DNA of 64,000 bases from Helicobacter mustelae (GTDB lineage: Bacteria > Campylobacterota > Campylobacteria > Campylobacterales > Helicobacteraceae): assembly GCF_900476215.1 (NCBI RefSeq), contig NZ_LS483446.1, forward strand, positions 930,001-994,000. Direction: 5' to 3'. Shown here in pieces: positions 1 through 8,643 of the stretch; within the stretch, counting starts at the first letter, position 1, and each line of letters starts with the position of its first letter. Position numbers and translations under genes: made by a program. The notes beneath the pieces are model-generated. The model searched no databases. It worked only from the letters and a program-made list of their open reading frames with translations, and had not been told where the DNA came from.

Positions 1-89
1 AACCTCTCTCCAAGCCTCCCCGTGAAAAATCTCTAGCATAGCCCTAAATCTTCTAGCATTAAAACCCCAGCATGCCTATAATTGCTTAG

Positions 90-542
90 TCATTGAATCC
101 TTTCTAACACAGCCTTTGCATGTCCCTTGGCACGGATATTATAAAACGCCTCTTGAATTATCTCATCTTTTATGATAAAGGTGCTGCGAATGATGCCCAT
201 GACTTCTTTACCATACATCATTTTTTTGCCATAGGCACCATAGCGGGTTGCGACGCTTTTATCACCATCACTAAGCAACATATGCCCAAATTGCTGCTTG
301 GTAATAAAATTTTTGTGTGTTTTGGTGCTATCAGGGCTAATGCCAATAACTAGAGCATTCTTGCTTTCAAATTCTGGTAGAAGCGCGCTAAATTCCTGCC
401 CCTCCAATGTGCAGCCTGGTGTATTGTCTTTGGGATAAAAATAAAGAACAACAATCTTTCCTCCAAGATCCCTTAAGCTAATCTCAATGTCATCTTGATT
501 TTTCAGGCAAAATTCTGGCGCTTTGTCTCCTATTTTTAACAT
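90..542 (-). CDS. bcp: Thiol peroxidase Bcp (peroxiredoxin, 1-Cys type)
   Basis: A cytoplasmic peroxiredoxin of 150 residues that reduces hydrogen peroxide and organic hydroperoxides with thioredoxin as the likely electron donor. The peroxidatic site NTPGCTLEG is at Cys44, after the typical strand VVLYFYPKD. The second cysteine five residues on, present in E. coli Bcp, is replaced by glutamine, so the protein would work as a 1-Cys enzyme; the only other cysteine is Cys12. The ATG is preceded by AAGGATG. In H. pylori, as I recall, bcp also sits next to the lut genes (HP0136-HP0139), while here ggt lies between them. Confidence 0.93.
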   Translation of the reverse strand: MLKIGDKAPEFCLKNQDDIEISLRDLGGKIVVLYFYPKDNTPGCTLEGQEFSALLPEFESKNALVIGISPDSTKTHKNFITKQQFGHMLLSDGDKSVATRYGAYGKKMMYGKEVMGIIRSTFIIKDEIIQEAFYNIRAKGHAKAVLERIQ

Positions 543-726
543 GTCTCATCCTTTCGTGATTTTGTAATCCCCTTTTGCCACACCATTTCCATTTTCTGCC
601 ACTTGATGGGTGTGTGAGTTGTTTGGTAACAGTTGTTTTTTGGGAAATTTGCTTTTTTGGTATGGCATTCAATCAAAGAGGGTTTTATTATAGTATTCAA
701 ACGTAAATTATTAAAAAGGGGTCTTC

Positions 727-2403
727 ATGCTTGCAAAAGGCTTTGTTTTCAAAACATTGGTGATTGGTATTAGTGCGATGGTTTTGTCATGGGGAGCGGC
801 ACCAGCGCCCTATCGCTCCAAAAATGGCATGGTAGTAACAAGCCATCCTTTGGCCAGCAAAATCGGGCAAGATGTATTGAATGCTGGTGGCAACGCAATT
901 GATGCAGCTGTGGCTGTGGGCTATGCTTTGGCAGTGGTGCATCCTGCTGCAGGAAATATTGGAGGGGGTGGCTTTGCGATTATCCATCTTAAAAATGGCA
1001 AGAATCTAGCGCTAGATTTTCGAGAAACTGCACCATTGGCTGCCACAAGAGATATGTATCTGGATGCCAAGGGCAATGTAATCAAGGATGCGAGTGTTTT
1101 TGGATACTTGGCTGCTGGTGTGCCAGGCACAGTAGCTGGCATGAGTGCCATGCTAGAGAAATATGGCACCAAGAAGCTCGCAGATCTCCTAGCCCCCAGC
1201 ATAAAACTCGCCCAGAATGGCTATAGGGTCTCCTATAGACAGGAACAGACTTTTGCTAAGATGAAAGAGCAACTACAAAAATTTGCATCCACGCGAAAAT
1301 ATTTTTTCAAACCCGATGGGAGCACCTACAAGGCAGGAGATCTGCTTGTCCAAAAAGATCTAGCAAATACCCTAAGACTGATTGCAAAAGATGGGCCGGA
1401 TGCTTTTTATAAGGGGCCAATTGCAGATAAGATCGCAGAGGACATGAAGAAAAACAAAGGAATCATGACAAAAAAAGATCTAGCAAGCTATAAGGTCACA
1501 TGGAGAGAGCCAGTAAGGGGCACTTATCGGGGTTATGAAATCATCTCCATGTCGCCGCCTAGCTCTGGTGGGGTACATCTCATCCAGATGCTCAATGTCT
1601 TAGAAAATGCCAATATCAAGCAAATGGGATTTGGTAGCTCAGATACCATCCACCTCATGGCAGAGGCAATGAGACAGGCCTATGCGGATAGGTCAGAATA
1701 CCTAGGCGATCCAGATTTTATCAAAGTGCCTGTGAAAAAACTCATCGACAAGGCCTATGCAAAAAGCATTTATTCCAAAATCACCCCCAACGCCACTCCC
1801 AGCACAAAGCTTAAACCCGGTCTAGGTAGTTATGAAAGCAATCAAACCACCCATTATTCGGTGGTGGACAAAATGGGCAATGCTGTGAGCGTGACTTATA
1901 CCATCAATGGCAGCTATGGATCGGGTGCGGCAGTCAATCATGCGGGATTTTTGCTCAATAATGAAATGGATGATTTTTCCATCAAGCCAGGTGTGGCCAA
2001 TCTCTATGGTCTAGTGGGTGGGGATGCCAATGCCATCGCACCCAAGAAAAGGCCGCTTAGCTCGATGACTCCCACCATCGTATTGAAGGATAACAAACCC
2101 TTCATGGTCGTGGGCAGTCCTGGCGGGGCGAGAATCATCACGACGGTTTTGCAAGTGATTGTAAATGTGATTGATCATGATATGAATATCAGTGAAGCAA
2201 TTTTGGCCCCACGATTCCACAACCAATGGCTACCCGATGAGATCAGGTTGGAGAAATACGCTGTACCAAAAGATGTGGCTGATGCGCTAGAAAAAAAGGG
2301 GCACAAGCTCTCAATAAAAGCTCCTATGGGCGATGTAAATGGCATCGTTGTCCTACCTAATGGTGAGGCTAGGGGCATGAGCGATCCAAGAAGAGAATTC
2401 TAA
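727..2403 (+). CDS. ggt: Gamma-glutamyltranspeptidase
   Basis: A periplasmic or secreted enzyme of 558 residues that hydrolyses glutathione and glutamine and transfers the gamma-glutamyl group; in gastric Helicobacter it supplies glutamate and affects host T cells. An N-terminal hydrophobic signal sequence covers about residues 1-24. The autoprocessing site is in the NQTTHYSVVD motif; by homology Thr374 becomes the N-terminal nucleophile of the small subunit. The glycine-rich GSPGGARI segment forming the oxyanion region is near residue 465. Length fits the family. AAAAGGGG lies 6-8 bases before the ATG. It is a single gene between convergent and divergent minus-strand genes. Confidence 0.96.
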   Translation: MLAKGFVFKTLVIGISAMVLSWGAAPAPYRSKNGMVVTSHPLASKIGQDVLNAGGNAIDAAVAVGYALAVVHPAAGNIGGGGFAIIHLKNGKNLALDFRETAPLAATRDMYLDAKGNVIKDASVFGYLAAGVPGTVAGMSAMLEKYGTKKLADLLAPSIKLAQNGYRVSYRQEQTFAKMKEQLQKFASTRKYFFKPDGSTYKAGDLLVQKDLANTLRLIAKDGPDAFYKGPIADKIAEDMKKNKGIMTKKDLASYKVTWREPVRGTYRGYEIISMSPPSSGGVHLIQMLNVLENANIKQMGFGSSDTIHLMAEAMRQAYADRSEYLGDPDFIKVPVKKLIDKAYAKSIYSKITPNATPSTKLKPGLGSYESNQTTHYSVVDKMGNAVSVTYTINGSYGSGAAVNHAGFLLNNEMDDFSIKPGVANLYGLVGGDANAIAPKKRPLSSMTPTIVLKDNKPFMVVGSPGGARIITTVLQVIVNVIDHDMNISEAILAPRFHNQWLPDEIRLEKYAVPKDVADALEKKGHKLSIKAPMGDVNGIVVLPNGEARGMSDPRREF

Positions 2404-2766
2404 ACCCCTGCCCTGCGCAAGAAAAATCCCAAGCACTTGCATCTAGCACTGCTTTCTCTGTGTCATTGCGCCCTACCTCACATCAAACGCCCCGGGGGAT
2501 TGTGAGGCACGCCGCGCGCTCATCCCTTTTTTTGGTGCTTTGTGCACCCTGAAATTTTGTGCATCTTGAAATTTTATATGCCTTGAAATTTAAAAAGATC
2601 CTGCCACCACAAAAATCAAGCACAAGATCCGCTAAAAAACAGGATTTTTCTATCTAAAGCAAAAAGCCCACAGTCTTTTATGCCAAAACTATTTTTGTGA
2701 GAAACATCCAAGTGACATAAAAACTTTGCAAACTCCCTCCCCCCTTTTTTTTGAATCTTAAAAATT
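2404..2766. other. Intergenic region between ggt and lutC, with a short tandem repeat
   Basis: No gene is visible between the convergent ggt and lutC ends. At 2547-2598 there are three imperfect tandem units of 17-18 bases, each carrying TGAAATTT (starting CCCTGAAATTTT, CTTGAAATTTTA and CTTGAAATTTAA). A small GGTGC/GCACC hairpin at about 2534-2548 lacks a following T run on either strand, so I do not call a terminator. Confidence 0.5.
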
Positions 2767-3396
2767 TCAATAAAGAATCACGGTGGTTTTTTGTGGTCCA
2801 TGAACCCCAAAAACCGTCTGCAGCTCAATATCTGCTGTGCGCGATGGCCCCGCGATAAATAGGATGTTTGTAGGCAGGACATCCTGCATTTTTTTGAGAT
2901 ATTCAAGCCCTTCATAGAGATTGGCTAGGATCTTTTTAGAATCTAGCAGCATGATACAATGAGGAGCGATGAGGGATGTGAGCCTAGGAGAGGCAGTCGA
3001 ACTCACGATGCCTACAATTCCCAAATTTGCAATACCCACGCGCGCCTCTATGATGCTAGCCTCAATCCCAAAAAGCTCCTCCCTATTCTCTTCGATACTC
3101 TTATCATAGGGCAAGGTCTGCACGCCTTCAATCTGAGTGATGTAAAGACTCAAATCTGTGGCACAGAGCAGCTTTTTGATGCCAGCATTCTTGATGACCT
3201 CCTTTAGATCCTGCTTGAGATTCTCTGGGTTTGAATGGATGAGCTCTGCTTTGTTTTTGCTCTGAAATTGGATGAATTCCTCAAGCAGACTCTCTTCTTC
3301 GTGTTTGATGCCATCAACAAAATGCGTTTGGAAATTGAATTTTTCGCGATATTGCAGTGCATGCCTGATATTTTTTAAAATCATTTCTTTACTCAT
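2767..3396 (-). CDS. lutC: LutC/YkgG-family LUD-domain subunit of L-lactate oxidation complex
   Basis: A 209-residue LUD-domain protein that matches LutC (YkgG), the third subunit of the non-flavin iron-sulfur L-lactate dehydrogenase complex found in Bacillus and Campylobacter. It carries no cysteine cluster of its own. Conserved LUD features include the GIANLGIVGIVSSTASPR segment near residues 118-135 and the C-terminal GPSRTADIE motif, where related proteins bind their substrate or nucleotide. Its ATG overlaps the end of lutB by 8 bases, which indicates translational coupling. It is the last gene of the operon. Confidence 0.88.
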   Translation of the reverse strand: MSKEMILKNIRHALQYREKFNFQTHFVDGIKHEEESLLEEFIQFQSKNKAELIHSNPENLKQDLKEVIKNAGIKKLLCATDLSLYITQIEGVQTLPYDKSIEENREELFGIEASIIEARVGIANLGIVGIVSSTASPRLTSLIAPHCIMLLDSKKILANLYEGLEYLKKMQDVLPTNILFIAGPSRTADIELQTVFGVHGPQKTTVILY

Positions 3397-4840
3397 AAAT
3401 GACCCCCTTTAGCTTTTGGATTTGCTGATGAAGACTCGCATCAATGGGGGGAAACACACGATATTTCGTCCATTTGTTTAGCACAGGAATCATCGGATGC
3501 AAAAGCTTTCCAAGCCCACCAAAATTCCTTACAACCCAAAGCATATTCCTCCACTTGCTCCCAGAAGTCGCAAAGGAAGCAAAGCCATTCATCATTTTTT
3601 GCTCCATCGCATGGCCAGGGCTATTTTTTTGATAGCCCAGCACCTTACCATACCCCTGCCCTACCTTTTCGCTACGCAAATCGCGAATCAATTCTGCTAG
3701 AGGGATCTTCACGGGGCAAACTTCTGAGCAGCGCCCACAAAGGCTGCAGAGATTAACAATGGGCGCACAGTTATTTATCCCAAAAAGCTGGGGTGAGATC
3801 ACTTCGCCAATGGGCCCGGGATAAGTACTAAGATAGGCATGTCCGCCAATCTTGTCATAGACAGGGCAGTGATTGAGGCAGGTACCACAACGAATGCAGC
3901 TTAGGGATTTAAAAAAATTCTTATCATTGAGCATGTTGGAGCGATGATTGTCTACTAAGATGACATGCACCTCTTTGGGGCCATCTTTCTCGCCTTCTTT
4001 TCTAGGAGAGGTGATGATGTTATTGTAGCAGGTGATGGGTGCGCCTATGGCAGAGGGAGCTAGCAGTGTCCCTAGCACGGATGCATCCTCAAAGCTCTCA
4101 ATCACCTTTTCGATTCCACAAATTGCTACATGGATGTCGCATGCCGTGGTTGTCATGCGGCCATTGCCCTCATTTTCTACCAACCAAATGGCCCCTTCAT
4201 TGGCGATAGCAAAATTCACGCCAGTAAGGCCAATTTTGAAGGTTTCAAATTCCTTGCGCAGATGCTTTCTTGCAATGGCATTGAGTTTTTCAGGCTGGGT
4301 TTCTAGCGGGGCTCCGAGCTTTTCTTTGAAGATCTCACCAATTTCGTAGCGATTTTTGTGGACGGCGGGCACGACAATGTGCACTGGTGTTTCATCGATG
4401 AGCTGGATGATGAGCTCTCCTAAATCTGTTTCAACAGCTTGAATCCCTCTTTGCTTCAAATAGGTATTAAGATGGATTTCCTCGCTGATCATGGATTTGC
4501 CCTTCAAAATCGAGGTGGCATTGTTTTTTTTGATCAAATCAAAAATAATCTTATTGGCATCTTCCCCCGTGCTTGCCCAGTGCACCTGAATGCCATTGCG
4601 GGTAGCATTTTTTTCAAAGCGCTCCAAGAGTTCATCTAAATGCGTGAGTGCCTTGATTTTTACCTGTCTGCCCTGCTCTCTTAGGTCTTTCCATTTGGTG
4701 TAGCGAGAATTGATGAGATTTCTGCGATTGTTTTTGAGCGTGTCCATCGCAGATTTGAGATTGGTGCGGAGTTGTTTGTCTATGAGTTTATGCTGGATGA
4801 TTTCTTGATAGTCTTCTGAAGAATGATAGAAAGTTTTCAT
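3389..4840 (-). CDS. lutB: LutB iron-sulfur subunit of L-lactate oxidation complex
   Basis: A 483-residue protein with an N-terminal LUD domain and a C-terminal ferredoxin-like domain with two [4Fe-4S] motifs: CIRCGTCLNHCP from Cys315 and CSLCGRCSEVCP from Cys365. In the LutABC complex it moves electrons from L-lactate oxidation toward the quinone pool. The middle carries the LUD signature GANFAIANEGAIWLVENEGN-like segment (here TGVNFAIANEGAIWLVENEG). It lies nine bases after lutA and overlaps lutC by eight bases. The family in Helicobacter and Campylobacter is usually around 480 residues, so it is full length. Confidence 0.93.
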   Translation of the reverse strand: MKTFYHSSEDYQEIIQHKLIDKQLRTNLKSAMDTLKNNRRNLINSRYTKWKDLREQGRQVKIKALTHLDELLERFEKNATRNGIQVHWASTGEDANKIIFDLIKKNNATSILKGKSMISEEIHLNTYLKQRGIQAVETDLGELIIQLIDETPVHIVVPAVHKNRYEIGEIFKEKLGAPLETQPEKLNAIARKHLRKEFETFKIGLTGVNFAIANEGAIWLVENEGNGRMTTTACDIHVAICGIEKVIESFEDASVLGTLLAPSAIGAPITCYNNIITSPRKEGEKDGPKEVHVILVDNHRSNMLNDKNFFKSLSCIRCGTCLNHCPVYDKIGGHAYLSTYPGPIGEVISPQLFGINNCAPIVNLCSLCGRCSEVCPVKIPLAELIRDLRSEKVGQGYGKVLGYQKNSPGHAMEQKMMNGFASFATSGSKWRNMLWVVRNFGGLGKLLHPMIPVLNKWTKYRVFPPIDASLHQQIQKLKGVIYE

Positions 4841-4849
4841 GATAAGTCC

Positions 4850-5575
4850 TTAAATTCCTGCTCTTTGGGCCAAAAAATCATAAAGGTGCATGGTTTTGAT
4901 ATTAAGCCCCATTTTTTGCATTTTGCCAGAGATATTCATCAAACAACCCCCATCTCCAGCCACCAAGCAATCCACTTGGCGAGCCTGTATGTCTGCGACT
5001 TTTTCCTGCACCATCGCATTGGAGATCTCTGGCTCTTTGACACTAAAAGTCCCACCAAATCCGCAGCACTCCTCTTCTCTTTCTAACTCGATGAGGGTGA
5101 CATTTTCTAGTTGGTGGAGGAATTTTTTTGCTGAGGGGATGCATTGAGCGACGCGCAATGCGTGACAATTAGAATGCCAGGTGATTTTGATGGGCTCGCC
5201 CTTGTCTTTGAGCTCTAGCTCTGTTTTTTGATCCAAAAATTCAGAAACCTCATACACACGGGAACAAAATTGCTTCACACGCTCATATTCATGATGCCCC
5301 TCAAAAAGCTCAAGATAATCATGCTTCATCATGCCCGCACAAGATCCACTTGGCAAAACGATGGGATGATCTCCAGAAAAAAGCTCCACATTATAAAGCG
5401 CGACCCTCCTGCTCTCCTCAAAATATCCCGAGTTATAACTAGGCTGCCCACAACAAGTCTGATCCTTTTTGAAAATCACCTCCATCCCCGCATGCTGCAA
5501 TAACTTGATGGCATTCACACATGCGCTGCTATATGCGATGTTTCCCAAGCAGGTCGCAAAAAAATAAACCTTCAC
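4850..5575 (-). CDS. lutA: LutA, cysteine-rich (CCG-domain) subunit of L-lactate oxidation complex
   Basis: A protein of about 241 residues made of two CCG domains: CCGQPSYNSGYF near residue 41 and CCGFGGTFSVKEPE near residue 170, the cysteine-rich repeats found in LutA/GlcF and heterodisulfide reductase subunits. It is the first gene of lutABC, giving L-lactate utilisation. Two GTG codons are possible starts, at 5581 and 5575. The first is directly abutted by AAGGA, while the second has AAGGA six bases upstream, so I prefer 5575 (MKVYFFATCLG). Confidence 0.92.
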   Translation of the reverse strand: MKVYFFATCLGNIAYSSACVNAIKLLQHAGMEVIFKKDQTCCGQPSYNSGYFEESRRVALYNVELFSGDHPIVLPSGSCAGMMKHDYLELFEGHHEYERVKQFCSRVYEVSEFLDQKTELELKDKGEPIKITWHSNCHALRVAQCIPSAKKFLHQLENVTLIELEREEECCGFGGTFSVKEPEISNAMVQEKVADIQARQVDCLVAGDGGCLMNISGKMQKMGLNIKTMHLYDFLAQRAGI

Positions 5576-5606
5576 TTTCACTCCTTATGTCAGTCAAAAT
5601 TGGAAT

Positions 5607-5612
5607 ATTCTA
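5607..5612 (-). promoter_or_regulatory. Putative -10 box of the lutABC operon
   Basis: The minus strand reads TTGCTAGAATATTCC, an extended -10 (TGC-TAGAAT), about 30 bases before the preferred lutA GTG, in the short gap after the lptF/G gene. No clear -35 was found, which is common in Helicobacter. Confidence 0.5.
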
Positions 5613-5630
5613 GCAATAAAAAAATAAAAT

Positions 5631-6695
5631 TCAGATTTTTTGATTGATTTTTTTGAAATAGAACAGGGATAAAACACAGAGCAAACCAAATGGGATGAGC
5701 ATCATAATCTCTGGGGGGAGCAGCCCGCTGATACTGAGTTTGCCAAAAGCAAAAAACAAGCCCCAGATAACCAAGGCAAGAACAATGAACATAAAACCCA
5801 ACAGCGCGAGATTGCTGTAGCGAGAGAGCGTGGGTGCATAAAAACCAATGATGATAGAAGTCAGTGGGACAAAAAACGGAATCAAGATAAAGGCATACAA
5901 AATAGCACGAATCTTTTCACTATTGCTATCTTGATTTTGCAGGATAATGAGGGATTGGATCGCATCGATGATAGAAACTGAGGGTTTATTTTGGTAGATG
6001 GTGTCTAAAATTTTTGGGCGGAACCCCTTTAGGATTTTTAATTTATCCACCTCACTGACCTCTAAGCCAGCCTTGCCTAGAGTCGTCTCTTCGGGGACTT
6101 TGGAGATGCTAGCATGACTTAGCACCCAATAATTATGCAAAAAGATCGCATCTTTAGCCTGAGCAAAAGATTGCAGGCGTCCTTGTTTGTCTAACTCAAA
6201 GACCTTGATATTTTCTGCTCTTTTGATGAGGGGGTAGAGCTTTTGGAAATACACATAATTATTCTCATATTTTACGAGCAAATCCTCTGTGATATTAGTG
6301 AAATTCTCCTGAGACATGATAGCCTCTGCCCTCTCTTGTGCATACACAAATGGAGTGGCATTGAGCCCTACATAGAGAAAGGTGAAGGTGAGCGAGATAA
6401 AAAACACGGGGGCAAGGATTTGCTTGCGCGTGTAGCCAAGTGCTAAAAATGCGGTGTATTGGTTGGATTTGACTAAATTGAGATAAAAAATAATCGTGGC
6501 CAGCAAGATAGAAATGGGTAAAGTGTAATTGAGCGCATACAAAAAATCATAAGCGAAAAACAACACAATGAGGTTGGCAGAACTTGGGAACTGATCGAGA
6601 TATTTGAGGCTATCAATACTGATAAAAAAAATCTCCAAAGCGCTAAAAACAATCAAGATAAAGCGAAAAAACTGCCTTCCCAAATAAAAAAACAT
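5631..6695 (-). CDS. LptF/LptG-family (YjgP/YjgQ) permease
   Basis: An inner-membrane protein of about 354 residues with the family pattern of membrane helices at both ends and a soluble periplasmic domain in the middle. LptF and LptG form the membrane part of the LptB2FG transporter that extracts lipopolysaccharide. I can see helices near residues 8-28, 40-65 and 80-110 and a C-terminal group from about residue 265. I place the start at the ATG two bases after the pth stop (TAG-GG-ATG), because the longer reading frame upstream lies inside pth. It is the last gene of rplY-pth-lptF/G. Whether it is LptF or LptG cannot be decided from sequence alone. Confidence 0.82.
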   Translation of the reverse strand: MFFYLGRQFFRFILIVFSALEIFFISIDSLKYLDQFPSSANLIVLFFAYDFLYALNYTLPISILLATIIFYLNLVKSNQYTAFLALGYTRKQILAPVFFISLTFTFLYVGLNATPFVYAQERAEAIMSQENFTNITEDLLVKYENNYVYFQKLYPLIKRAENIKVFELDKQGRLQSFAQAKDAIFLHNYWVLSHASISKVPEETTLGKAGLEVSEVDKLKILKGFRPKILDTIYQNKPSVSIIDAIQSLIILQNQDSNSEKIRAILYAFILIPFFVPLTSIIIGFYAPTLSRYSNLALLGFMFIVLALVIWGLFFAFGKLSISGLLPPEIMMLIPFGLLCVLSLFYFKKINQKI

Positions 6696-6697
6696 CC

Positions 6698-7252
6698 CTA
6701 GCCCTTTATTGTAAAGAGATTTTGCATGCGCACAAAATCTGGGTTTTGCAAGAATTCCAAAAGAGCCCTCACACAATGCGTGATCATCTGCTTTTTCTCT
6801 TTCTCTTCAAATTTGCCTAGCACATAATCCACCACAGGAATGAGTGCACTCCTGCCGATGCCACAGCGCATCCTCTGATATGTATTGCCACAATTTTGAT
6901 CGATGGATTTGAGTCCATTATGTCCGCCATTGCCTCCACCAGATTTGAATCGCACCGCCCCTACTGGAATGTCTAATTCATCATGAATGACTAAAAGATT
7001 TTCTATCTTGTAATAATCTTGCACCTTTTTCACACTTTGTCCAGAGAGATTCATGAAGGTCTGGGGTTTGATGAGAAAAAAATTCTGCTCCTTAGTCTTG
7101 TATTGGGCGAGCTCACACAAAAGCTTTGAATCATATCTAAAAGAAATTTTTATGCTATCAGCCAAAGCCTCTATGACTTCAAAACCAATATTATGTCGTG
7201 TATTTTGATATTGAGGACCTGGATTCCCAAGTCCCACAATGAGATGTGTCAT
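6698..7252 (-). CDS. pth: Peptidyl-tRNA hydrolase
   Basis: A 184-residue cytoplasmic enzyme that recycles tRNA from peptidyl-tRNA dropped by stalled ribosomes. The signature VGLGNPGPQYQNTRHNIGF at the N terminus holds Asn10 and catalytic His20; the HDELDIPVG motif with the catalytic aspartate is near residue 90, and GGGNGGHNGLKS binds the substrate. The ATG shares one base with the rplY stop (TAATG), and the gene is followed two bases later by the Lpt permease, so all three are probably one transcript. Confidence 0.96.
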   Translation of the reverse strand: MTHLIVGLGNPGPQYQNTRHNIGFEVIEALADSIKISFRYDSKLLCELAQYKTKEQNFFLIKPQTFMNLSGQSVKKVQDYYKIENLLVIHDELDIPVGAVRFKSGGGNGGHNGLKSIDQNCGNTYQRMRCGIGRSALIPVVDYVLGKFEEKEKKQMITHCVRALLEFLQNPDFVRMQNLFTIKG

Positions 7253-7788
7253 TATTTTGCTTTGATGACACCAACAATGGCAACAGATGGCTTTTCCATC
7301 ACTTTGATATTGGGATGCTCTGGGAGATCGCGCACCAAAATCGAATCTCCCACATCCAGCTTTGAGACATCTAGCTCATACACATTGATGAGATGCTCTG
7401 GGGCTGCTTGCACACTCACGCGCTTTTTGGGATAGATTAAAACACCTTTGTTTTTGAGCCCCACGGGCACGCCCACGGCTTTGACTGGGATCTTGTATTT
7501 TGCTACCACACCCTTTTGTGCGAGCATCAAATCCACATGTAAAATATTAGAAGTTACGGGGTCTTTTTGATATTCTTGCACCACCACATCCAGCATCTTC
7601 CCACCCACACTCACGGGGAAAACCAAATGCGTTTTGCTTTTGATGGTGCGGATGAAATCATTGAGCTTGAATGCGCAATGAATATTCTCCACCCCTTTTC
7701 CATAGATATTTGCAATTAGATAACCATCGTTTCTTAGCGCCTTTACTTCAGCTTTAGAAATACTCTCTCTAACTTTTCCTTCCAACAT
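7252..7788 (-). CDS. rplY: 50S ribosomal protein L25 (Ctc form)
   Basis: A 178-residue L25/TL5/Ctc protein that binds 5S rRNA in the large subunit. It has the N-terminal L25 domain (residues about 1-90) plus the C-terminal TL5 beta domain, as in most bacteria outside the enteric group. It heads rplY-pth-lptF/G; the rplY-pth pairing is widely conserved. AAAAGGATG lies just before the ATG. Confidence 0.95.
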   Translation of the reverse strand: MLEGKVRESISKAEVKALRNDGYLIANIYGKGVENIHCAFKLNDFIRTIKSKTHLVFPVSVGGKMLDVVVQEYQKDPVTSNILHVDLMLAQKGVVAKYKIPVKAVGVPVGLKNKGVLIYPKKRVSVQAAPEHLINVYELDVSKLDVGDSILVRDLPEHPNIKVMEKPSVAIVGVIKAK

Positions 7789-7886
7789 TTCTGCATCCTT
7801 TTAAAAATAAATTTCGTCCCTTCTTTGCAAAAAGCCTTTTGTTTAGAGTCTAATAGGAGACGACGCCCAAACGACTAAAAGACGCA

Positions 7887-7892
7887 ATTATA
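7887..7892 (-). promoter_or_regulatory. -10 box for the rplY-pth-lptF/G operon
   Basis: The minus strand has TGTGCTATAATTGC, a perfect TATAAT with TGC extension, just after the end of the S4-domain gene. The predicted start of transcription is about 7880, giving a leader of some 90 bases before rplY. Confidence 0.65.
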
Positions 7893-7897
7893 GCACA

Positions 7898-8149
7898 TTA
7901 GCTTGGAATTTCCTGCACATATCCTGCGCTCTCTTTTTTGGGCAGGGTTTTGCACGTAGGGATGGCCAACACAAGAAAATGCCGCTGACGCTCTAGCAGA
8001 GTCAGGGTGATTTTATCTCCCACGCGCACTTCTTTGCTAGATTTTGCCATCTTGCCATTGATGCTCACTAGCCCATTATCACACATGTCTTGTGCGATCG
8101 CGCGCCTTTTTAGGATATTTGTGATATTGAGAAATTTATCAATCCGCAT
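7898..8149 (-). CDS. S4-domain RNA-binding protein (Hsp15/RqcP-like)
   Basis: An 83-residue protein that consists almost entirely of one S4 domain: MRIDKFLNITNILKRRAIAQ, then SINGKMAKSSKEVRVGDKI. Proteins of this size and layout (Hsp15, RqcP) bind the large ribosomal subunit carrying peptidyl-tRNA and act in rescue or quality control. The last 20 residues (after FLVLAIPT) are outside the domain. It follows the YrdC-like gene by about 60 bases in the same direction, so it is probably in the carB transcript. I cannot distinguish Hsp15 from RqcP. Confidence 0.8.
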   Translation of the reverse strand: MRIDKFLNITNILKRRAIAQDMCDNGLVSINGKMAKSSKEVRVGDKITLTLLERQRHFLVLAIPTCKTLPKKESAGYVQEIPS

Positions 8150-8211
8150 GGTGACTCCTTAGATTTTCGCTCTTGTCTTGCCTGCAAATTTTTGGGGCAG
8201 CTTCCAGAATT

Positions 8212-8640
8212 TTAACGCAGTTTTTTGATTTTTGTTTTTGAGAATTTATAGATCCTAGAGGCCCTATCCTGATACAATCCCCGCGCATCCATCACCCATA
8301 CATCGCTATGCTCCTTTGCCCATTGCAGAGAGAATTCCTGCGTGCTTTTGTTGGCCGAAGAAGAATAGATTTTAGAAAATTTTTGCAAAAATAATAAATG
8401 CTTACTATCTTTTACCACGCGGAAGGCTTGGGTATTTTTATAGACAAAAGTCGTCTTTTTGGCTCGGCGCAGACGCTTTTGATGCGCCCTTGGCACACGC
8501 ACATACTGCTTTAGCACACAAAGACTTGCAACTTCTTGCAAGACTTTTTTGCTTGCTTGGCGCTCTTTTGTTTGATTGAGCAAGAGGGGATCGCATGCCA
8601 ATAGGCCTATGGTGGTGTCAGTCTGAGCGAGGTAGATGAT
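8212..8640 (-). CDS. Short Sua5/YciO/YrdC-like protein, probable ATC start
   Basis: A protein of about 142 residues whose N terminus (YLAQTDTTIGLLACDP) resembles the PTDTVYGLGAD motif of TsaC/Sua5 enzymes, which make threonylcarbamoyl-adenylate for tRNA t6A. It keeps a KKVL, a VRVP and an SSSANKS segment matching the family's nucleotide-binding region, but is shorter than full TsaC. The first ordinary start codon is a TTG at 8601, which would remove the motif. Upstream, the same frame runs back to the carB stop with no ATG, GTG or TTG. An ATC at 8640 has AAGGA six bases before it and would give MIYLAQTD, so I extend the gene to that codon. Function as an active TsaC is uncertain. Confidence 0.6.
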   Translation of the reverse strand: MIYLAQTDTTIGLLACDPLLLNQTKERQASKKVLQEVASLCVLKQYVRVPRAHQKRLRRAKKTTFVYKNTQAFRVVKDSKHLLFLQKFSKIYSSSANKSTQEFSLQWAKEHSDVWVMDARGLYQDRASRIYKFSKTKIKKLR

Positions 8641-8643
8641 GGG

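Noticed and set aside
2534-2560. Terminator after ggt at the GGTGC/GCACC hairpin
   Set aside because: The T run lies before rather than after the hairpin on the ggt strand, and on the other strand it is followed by A residues.
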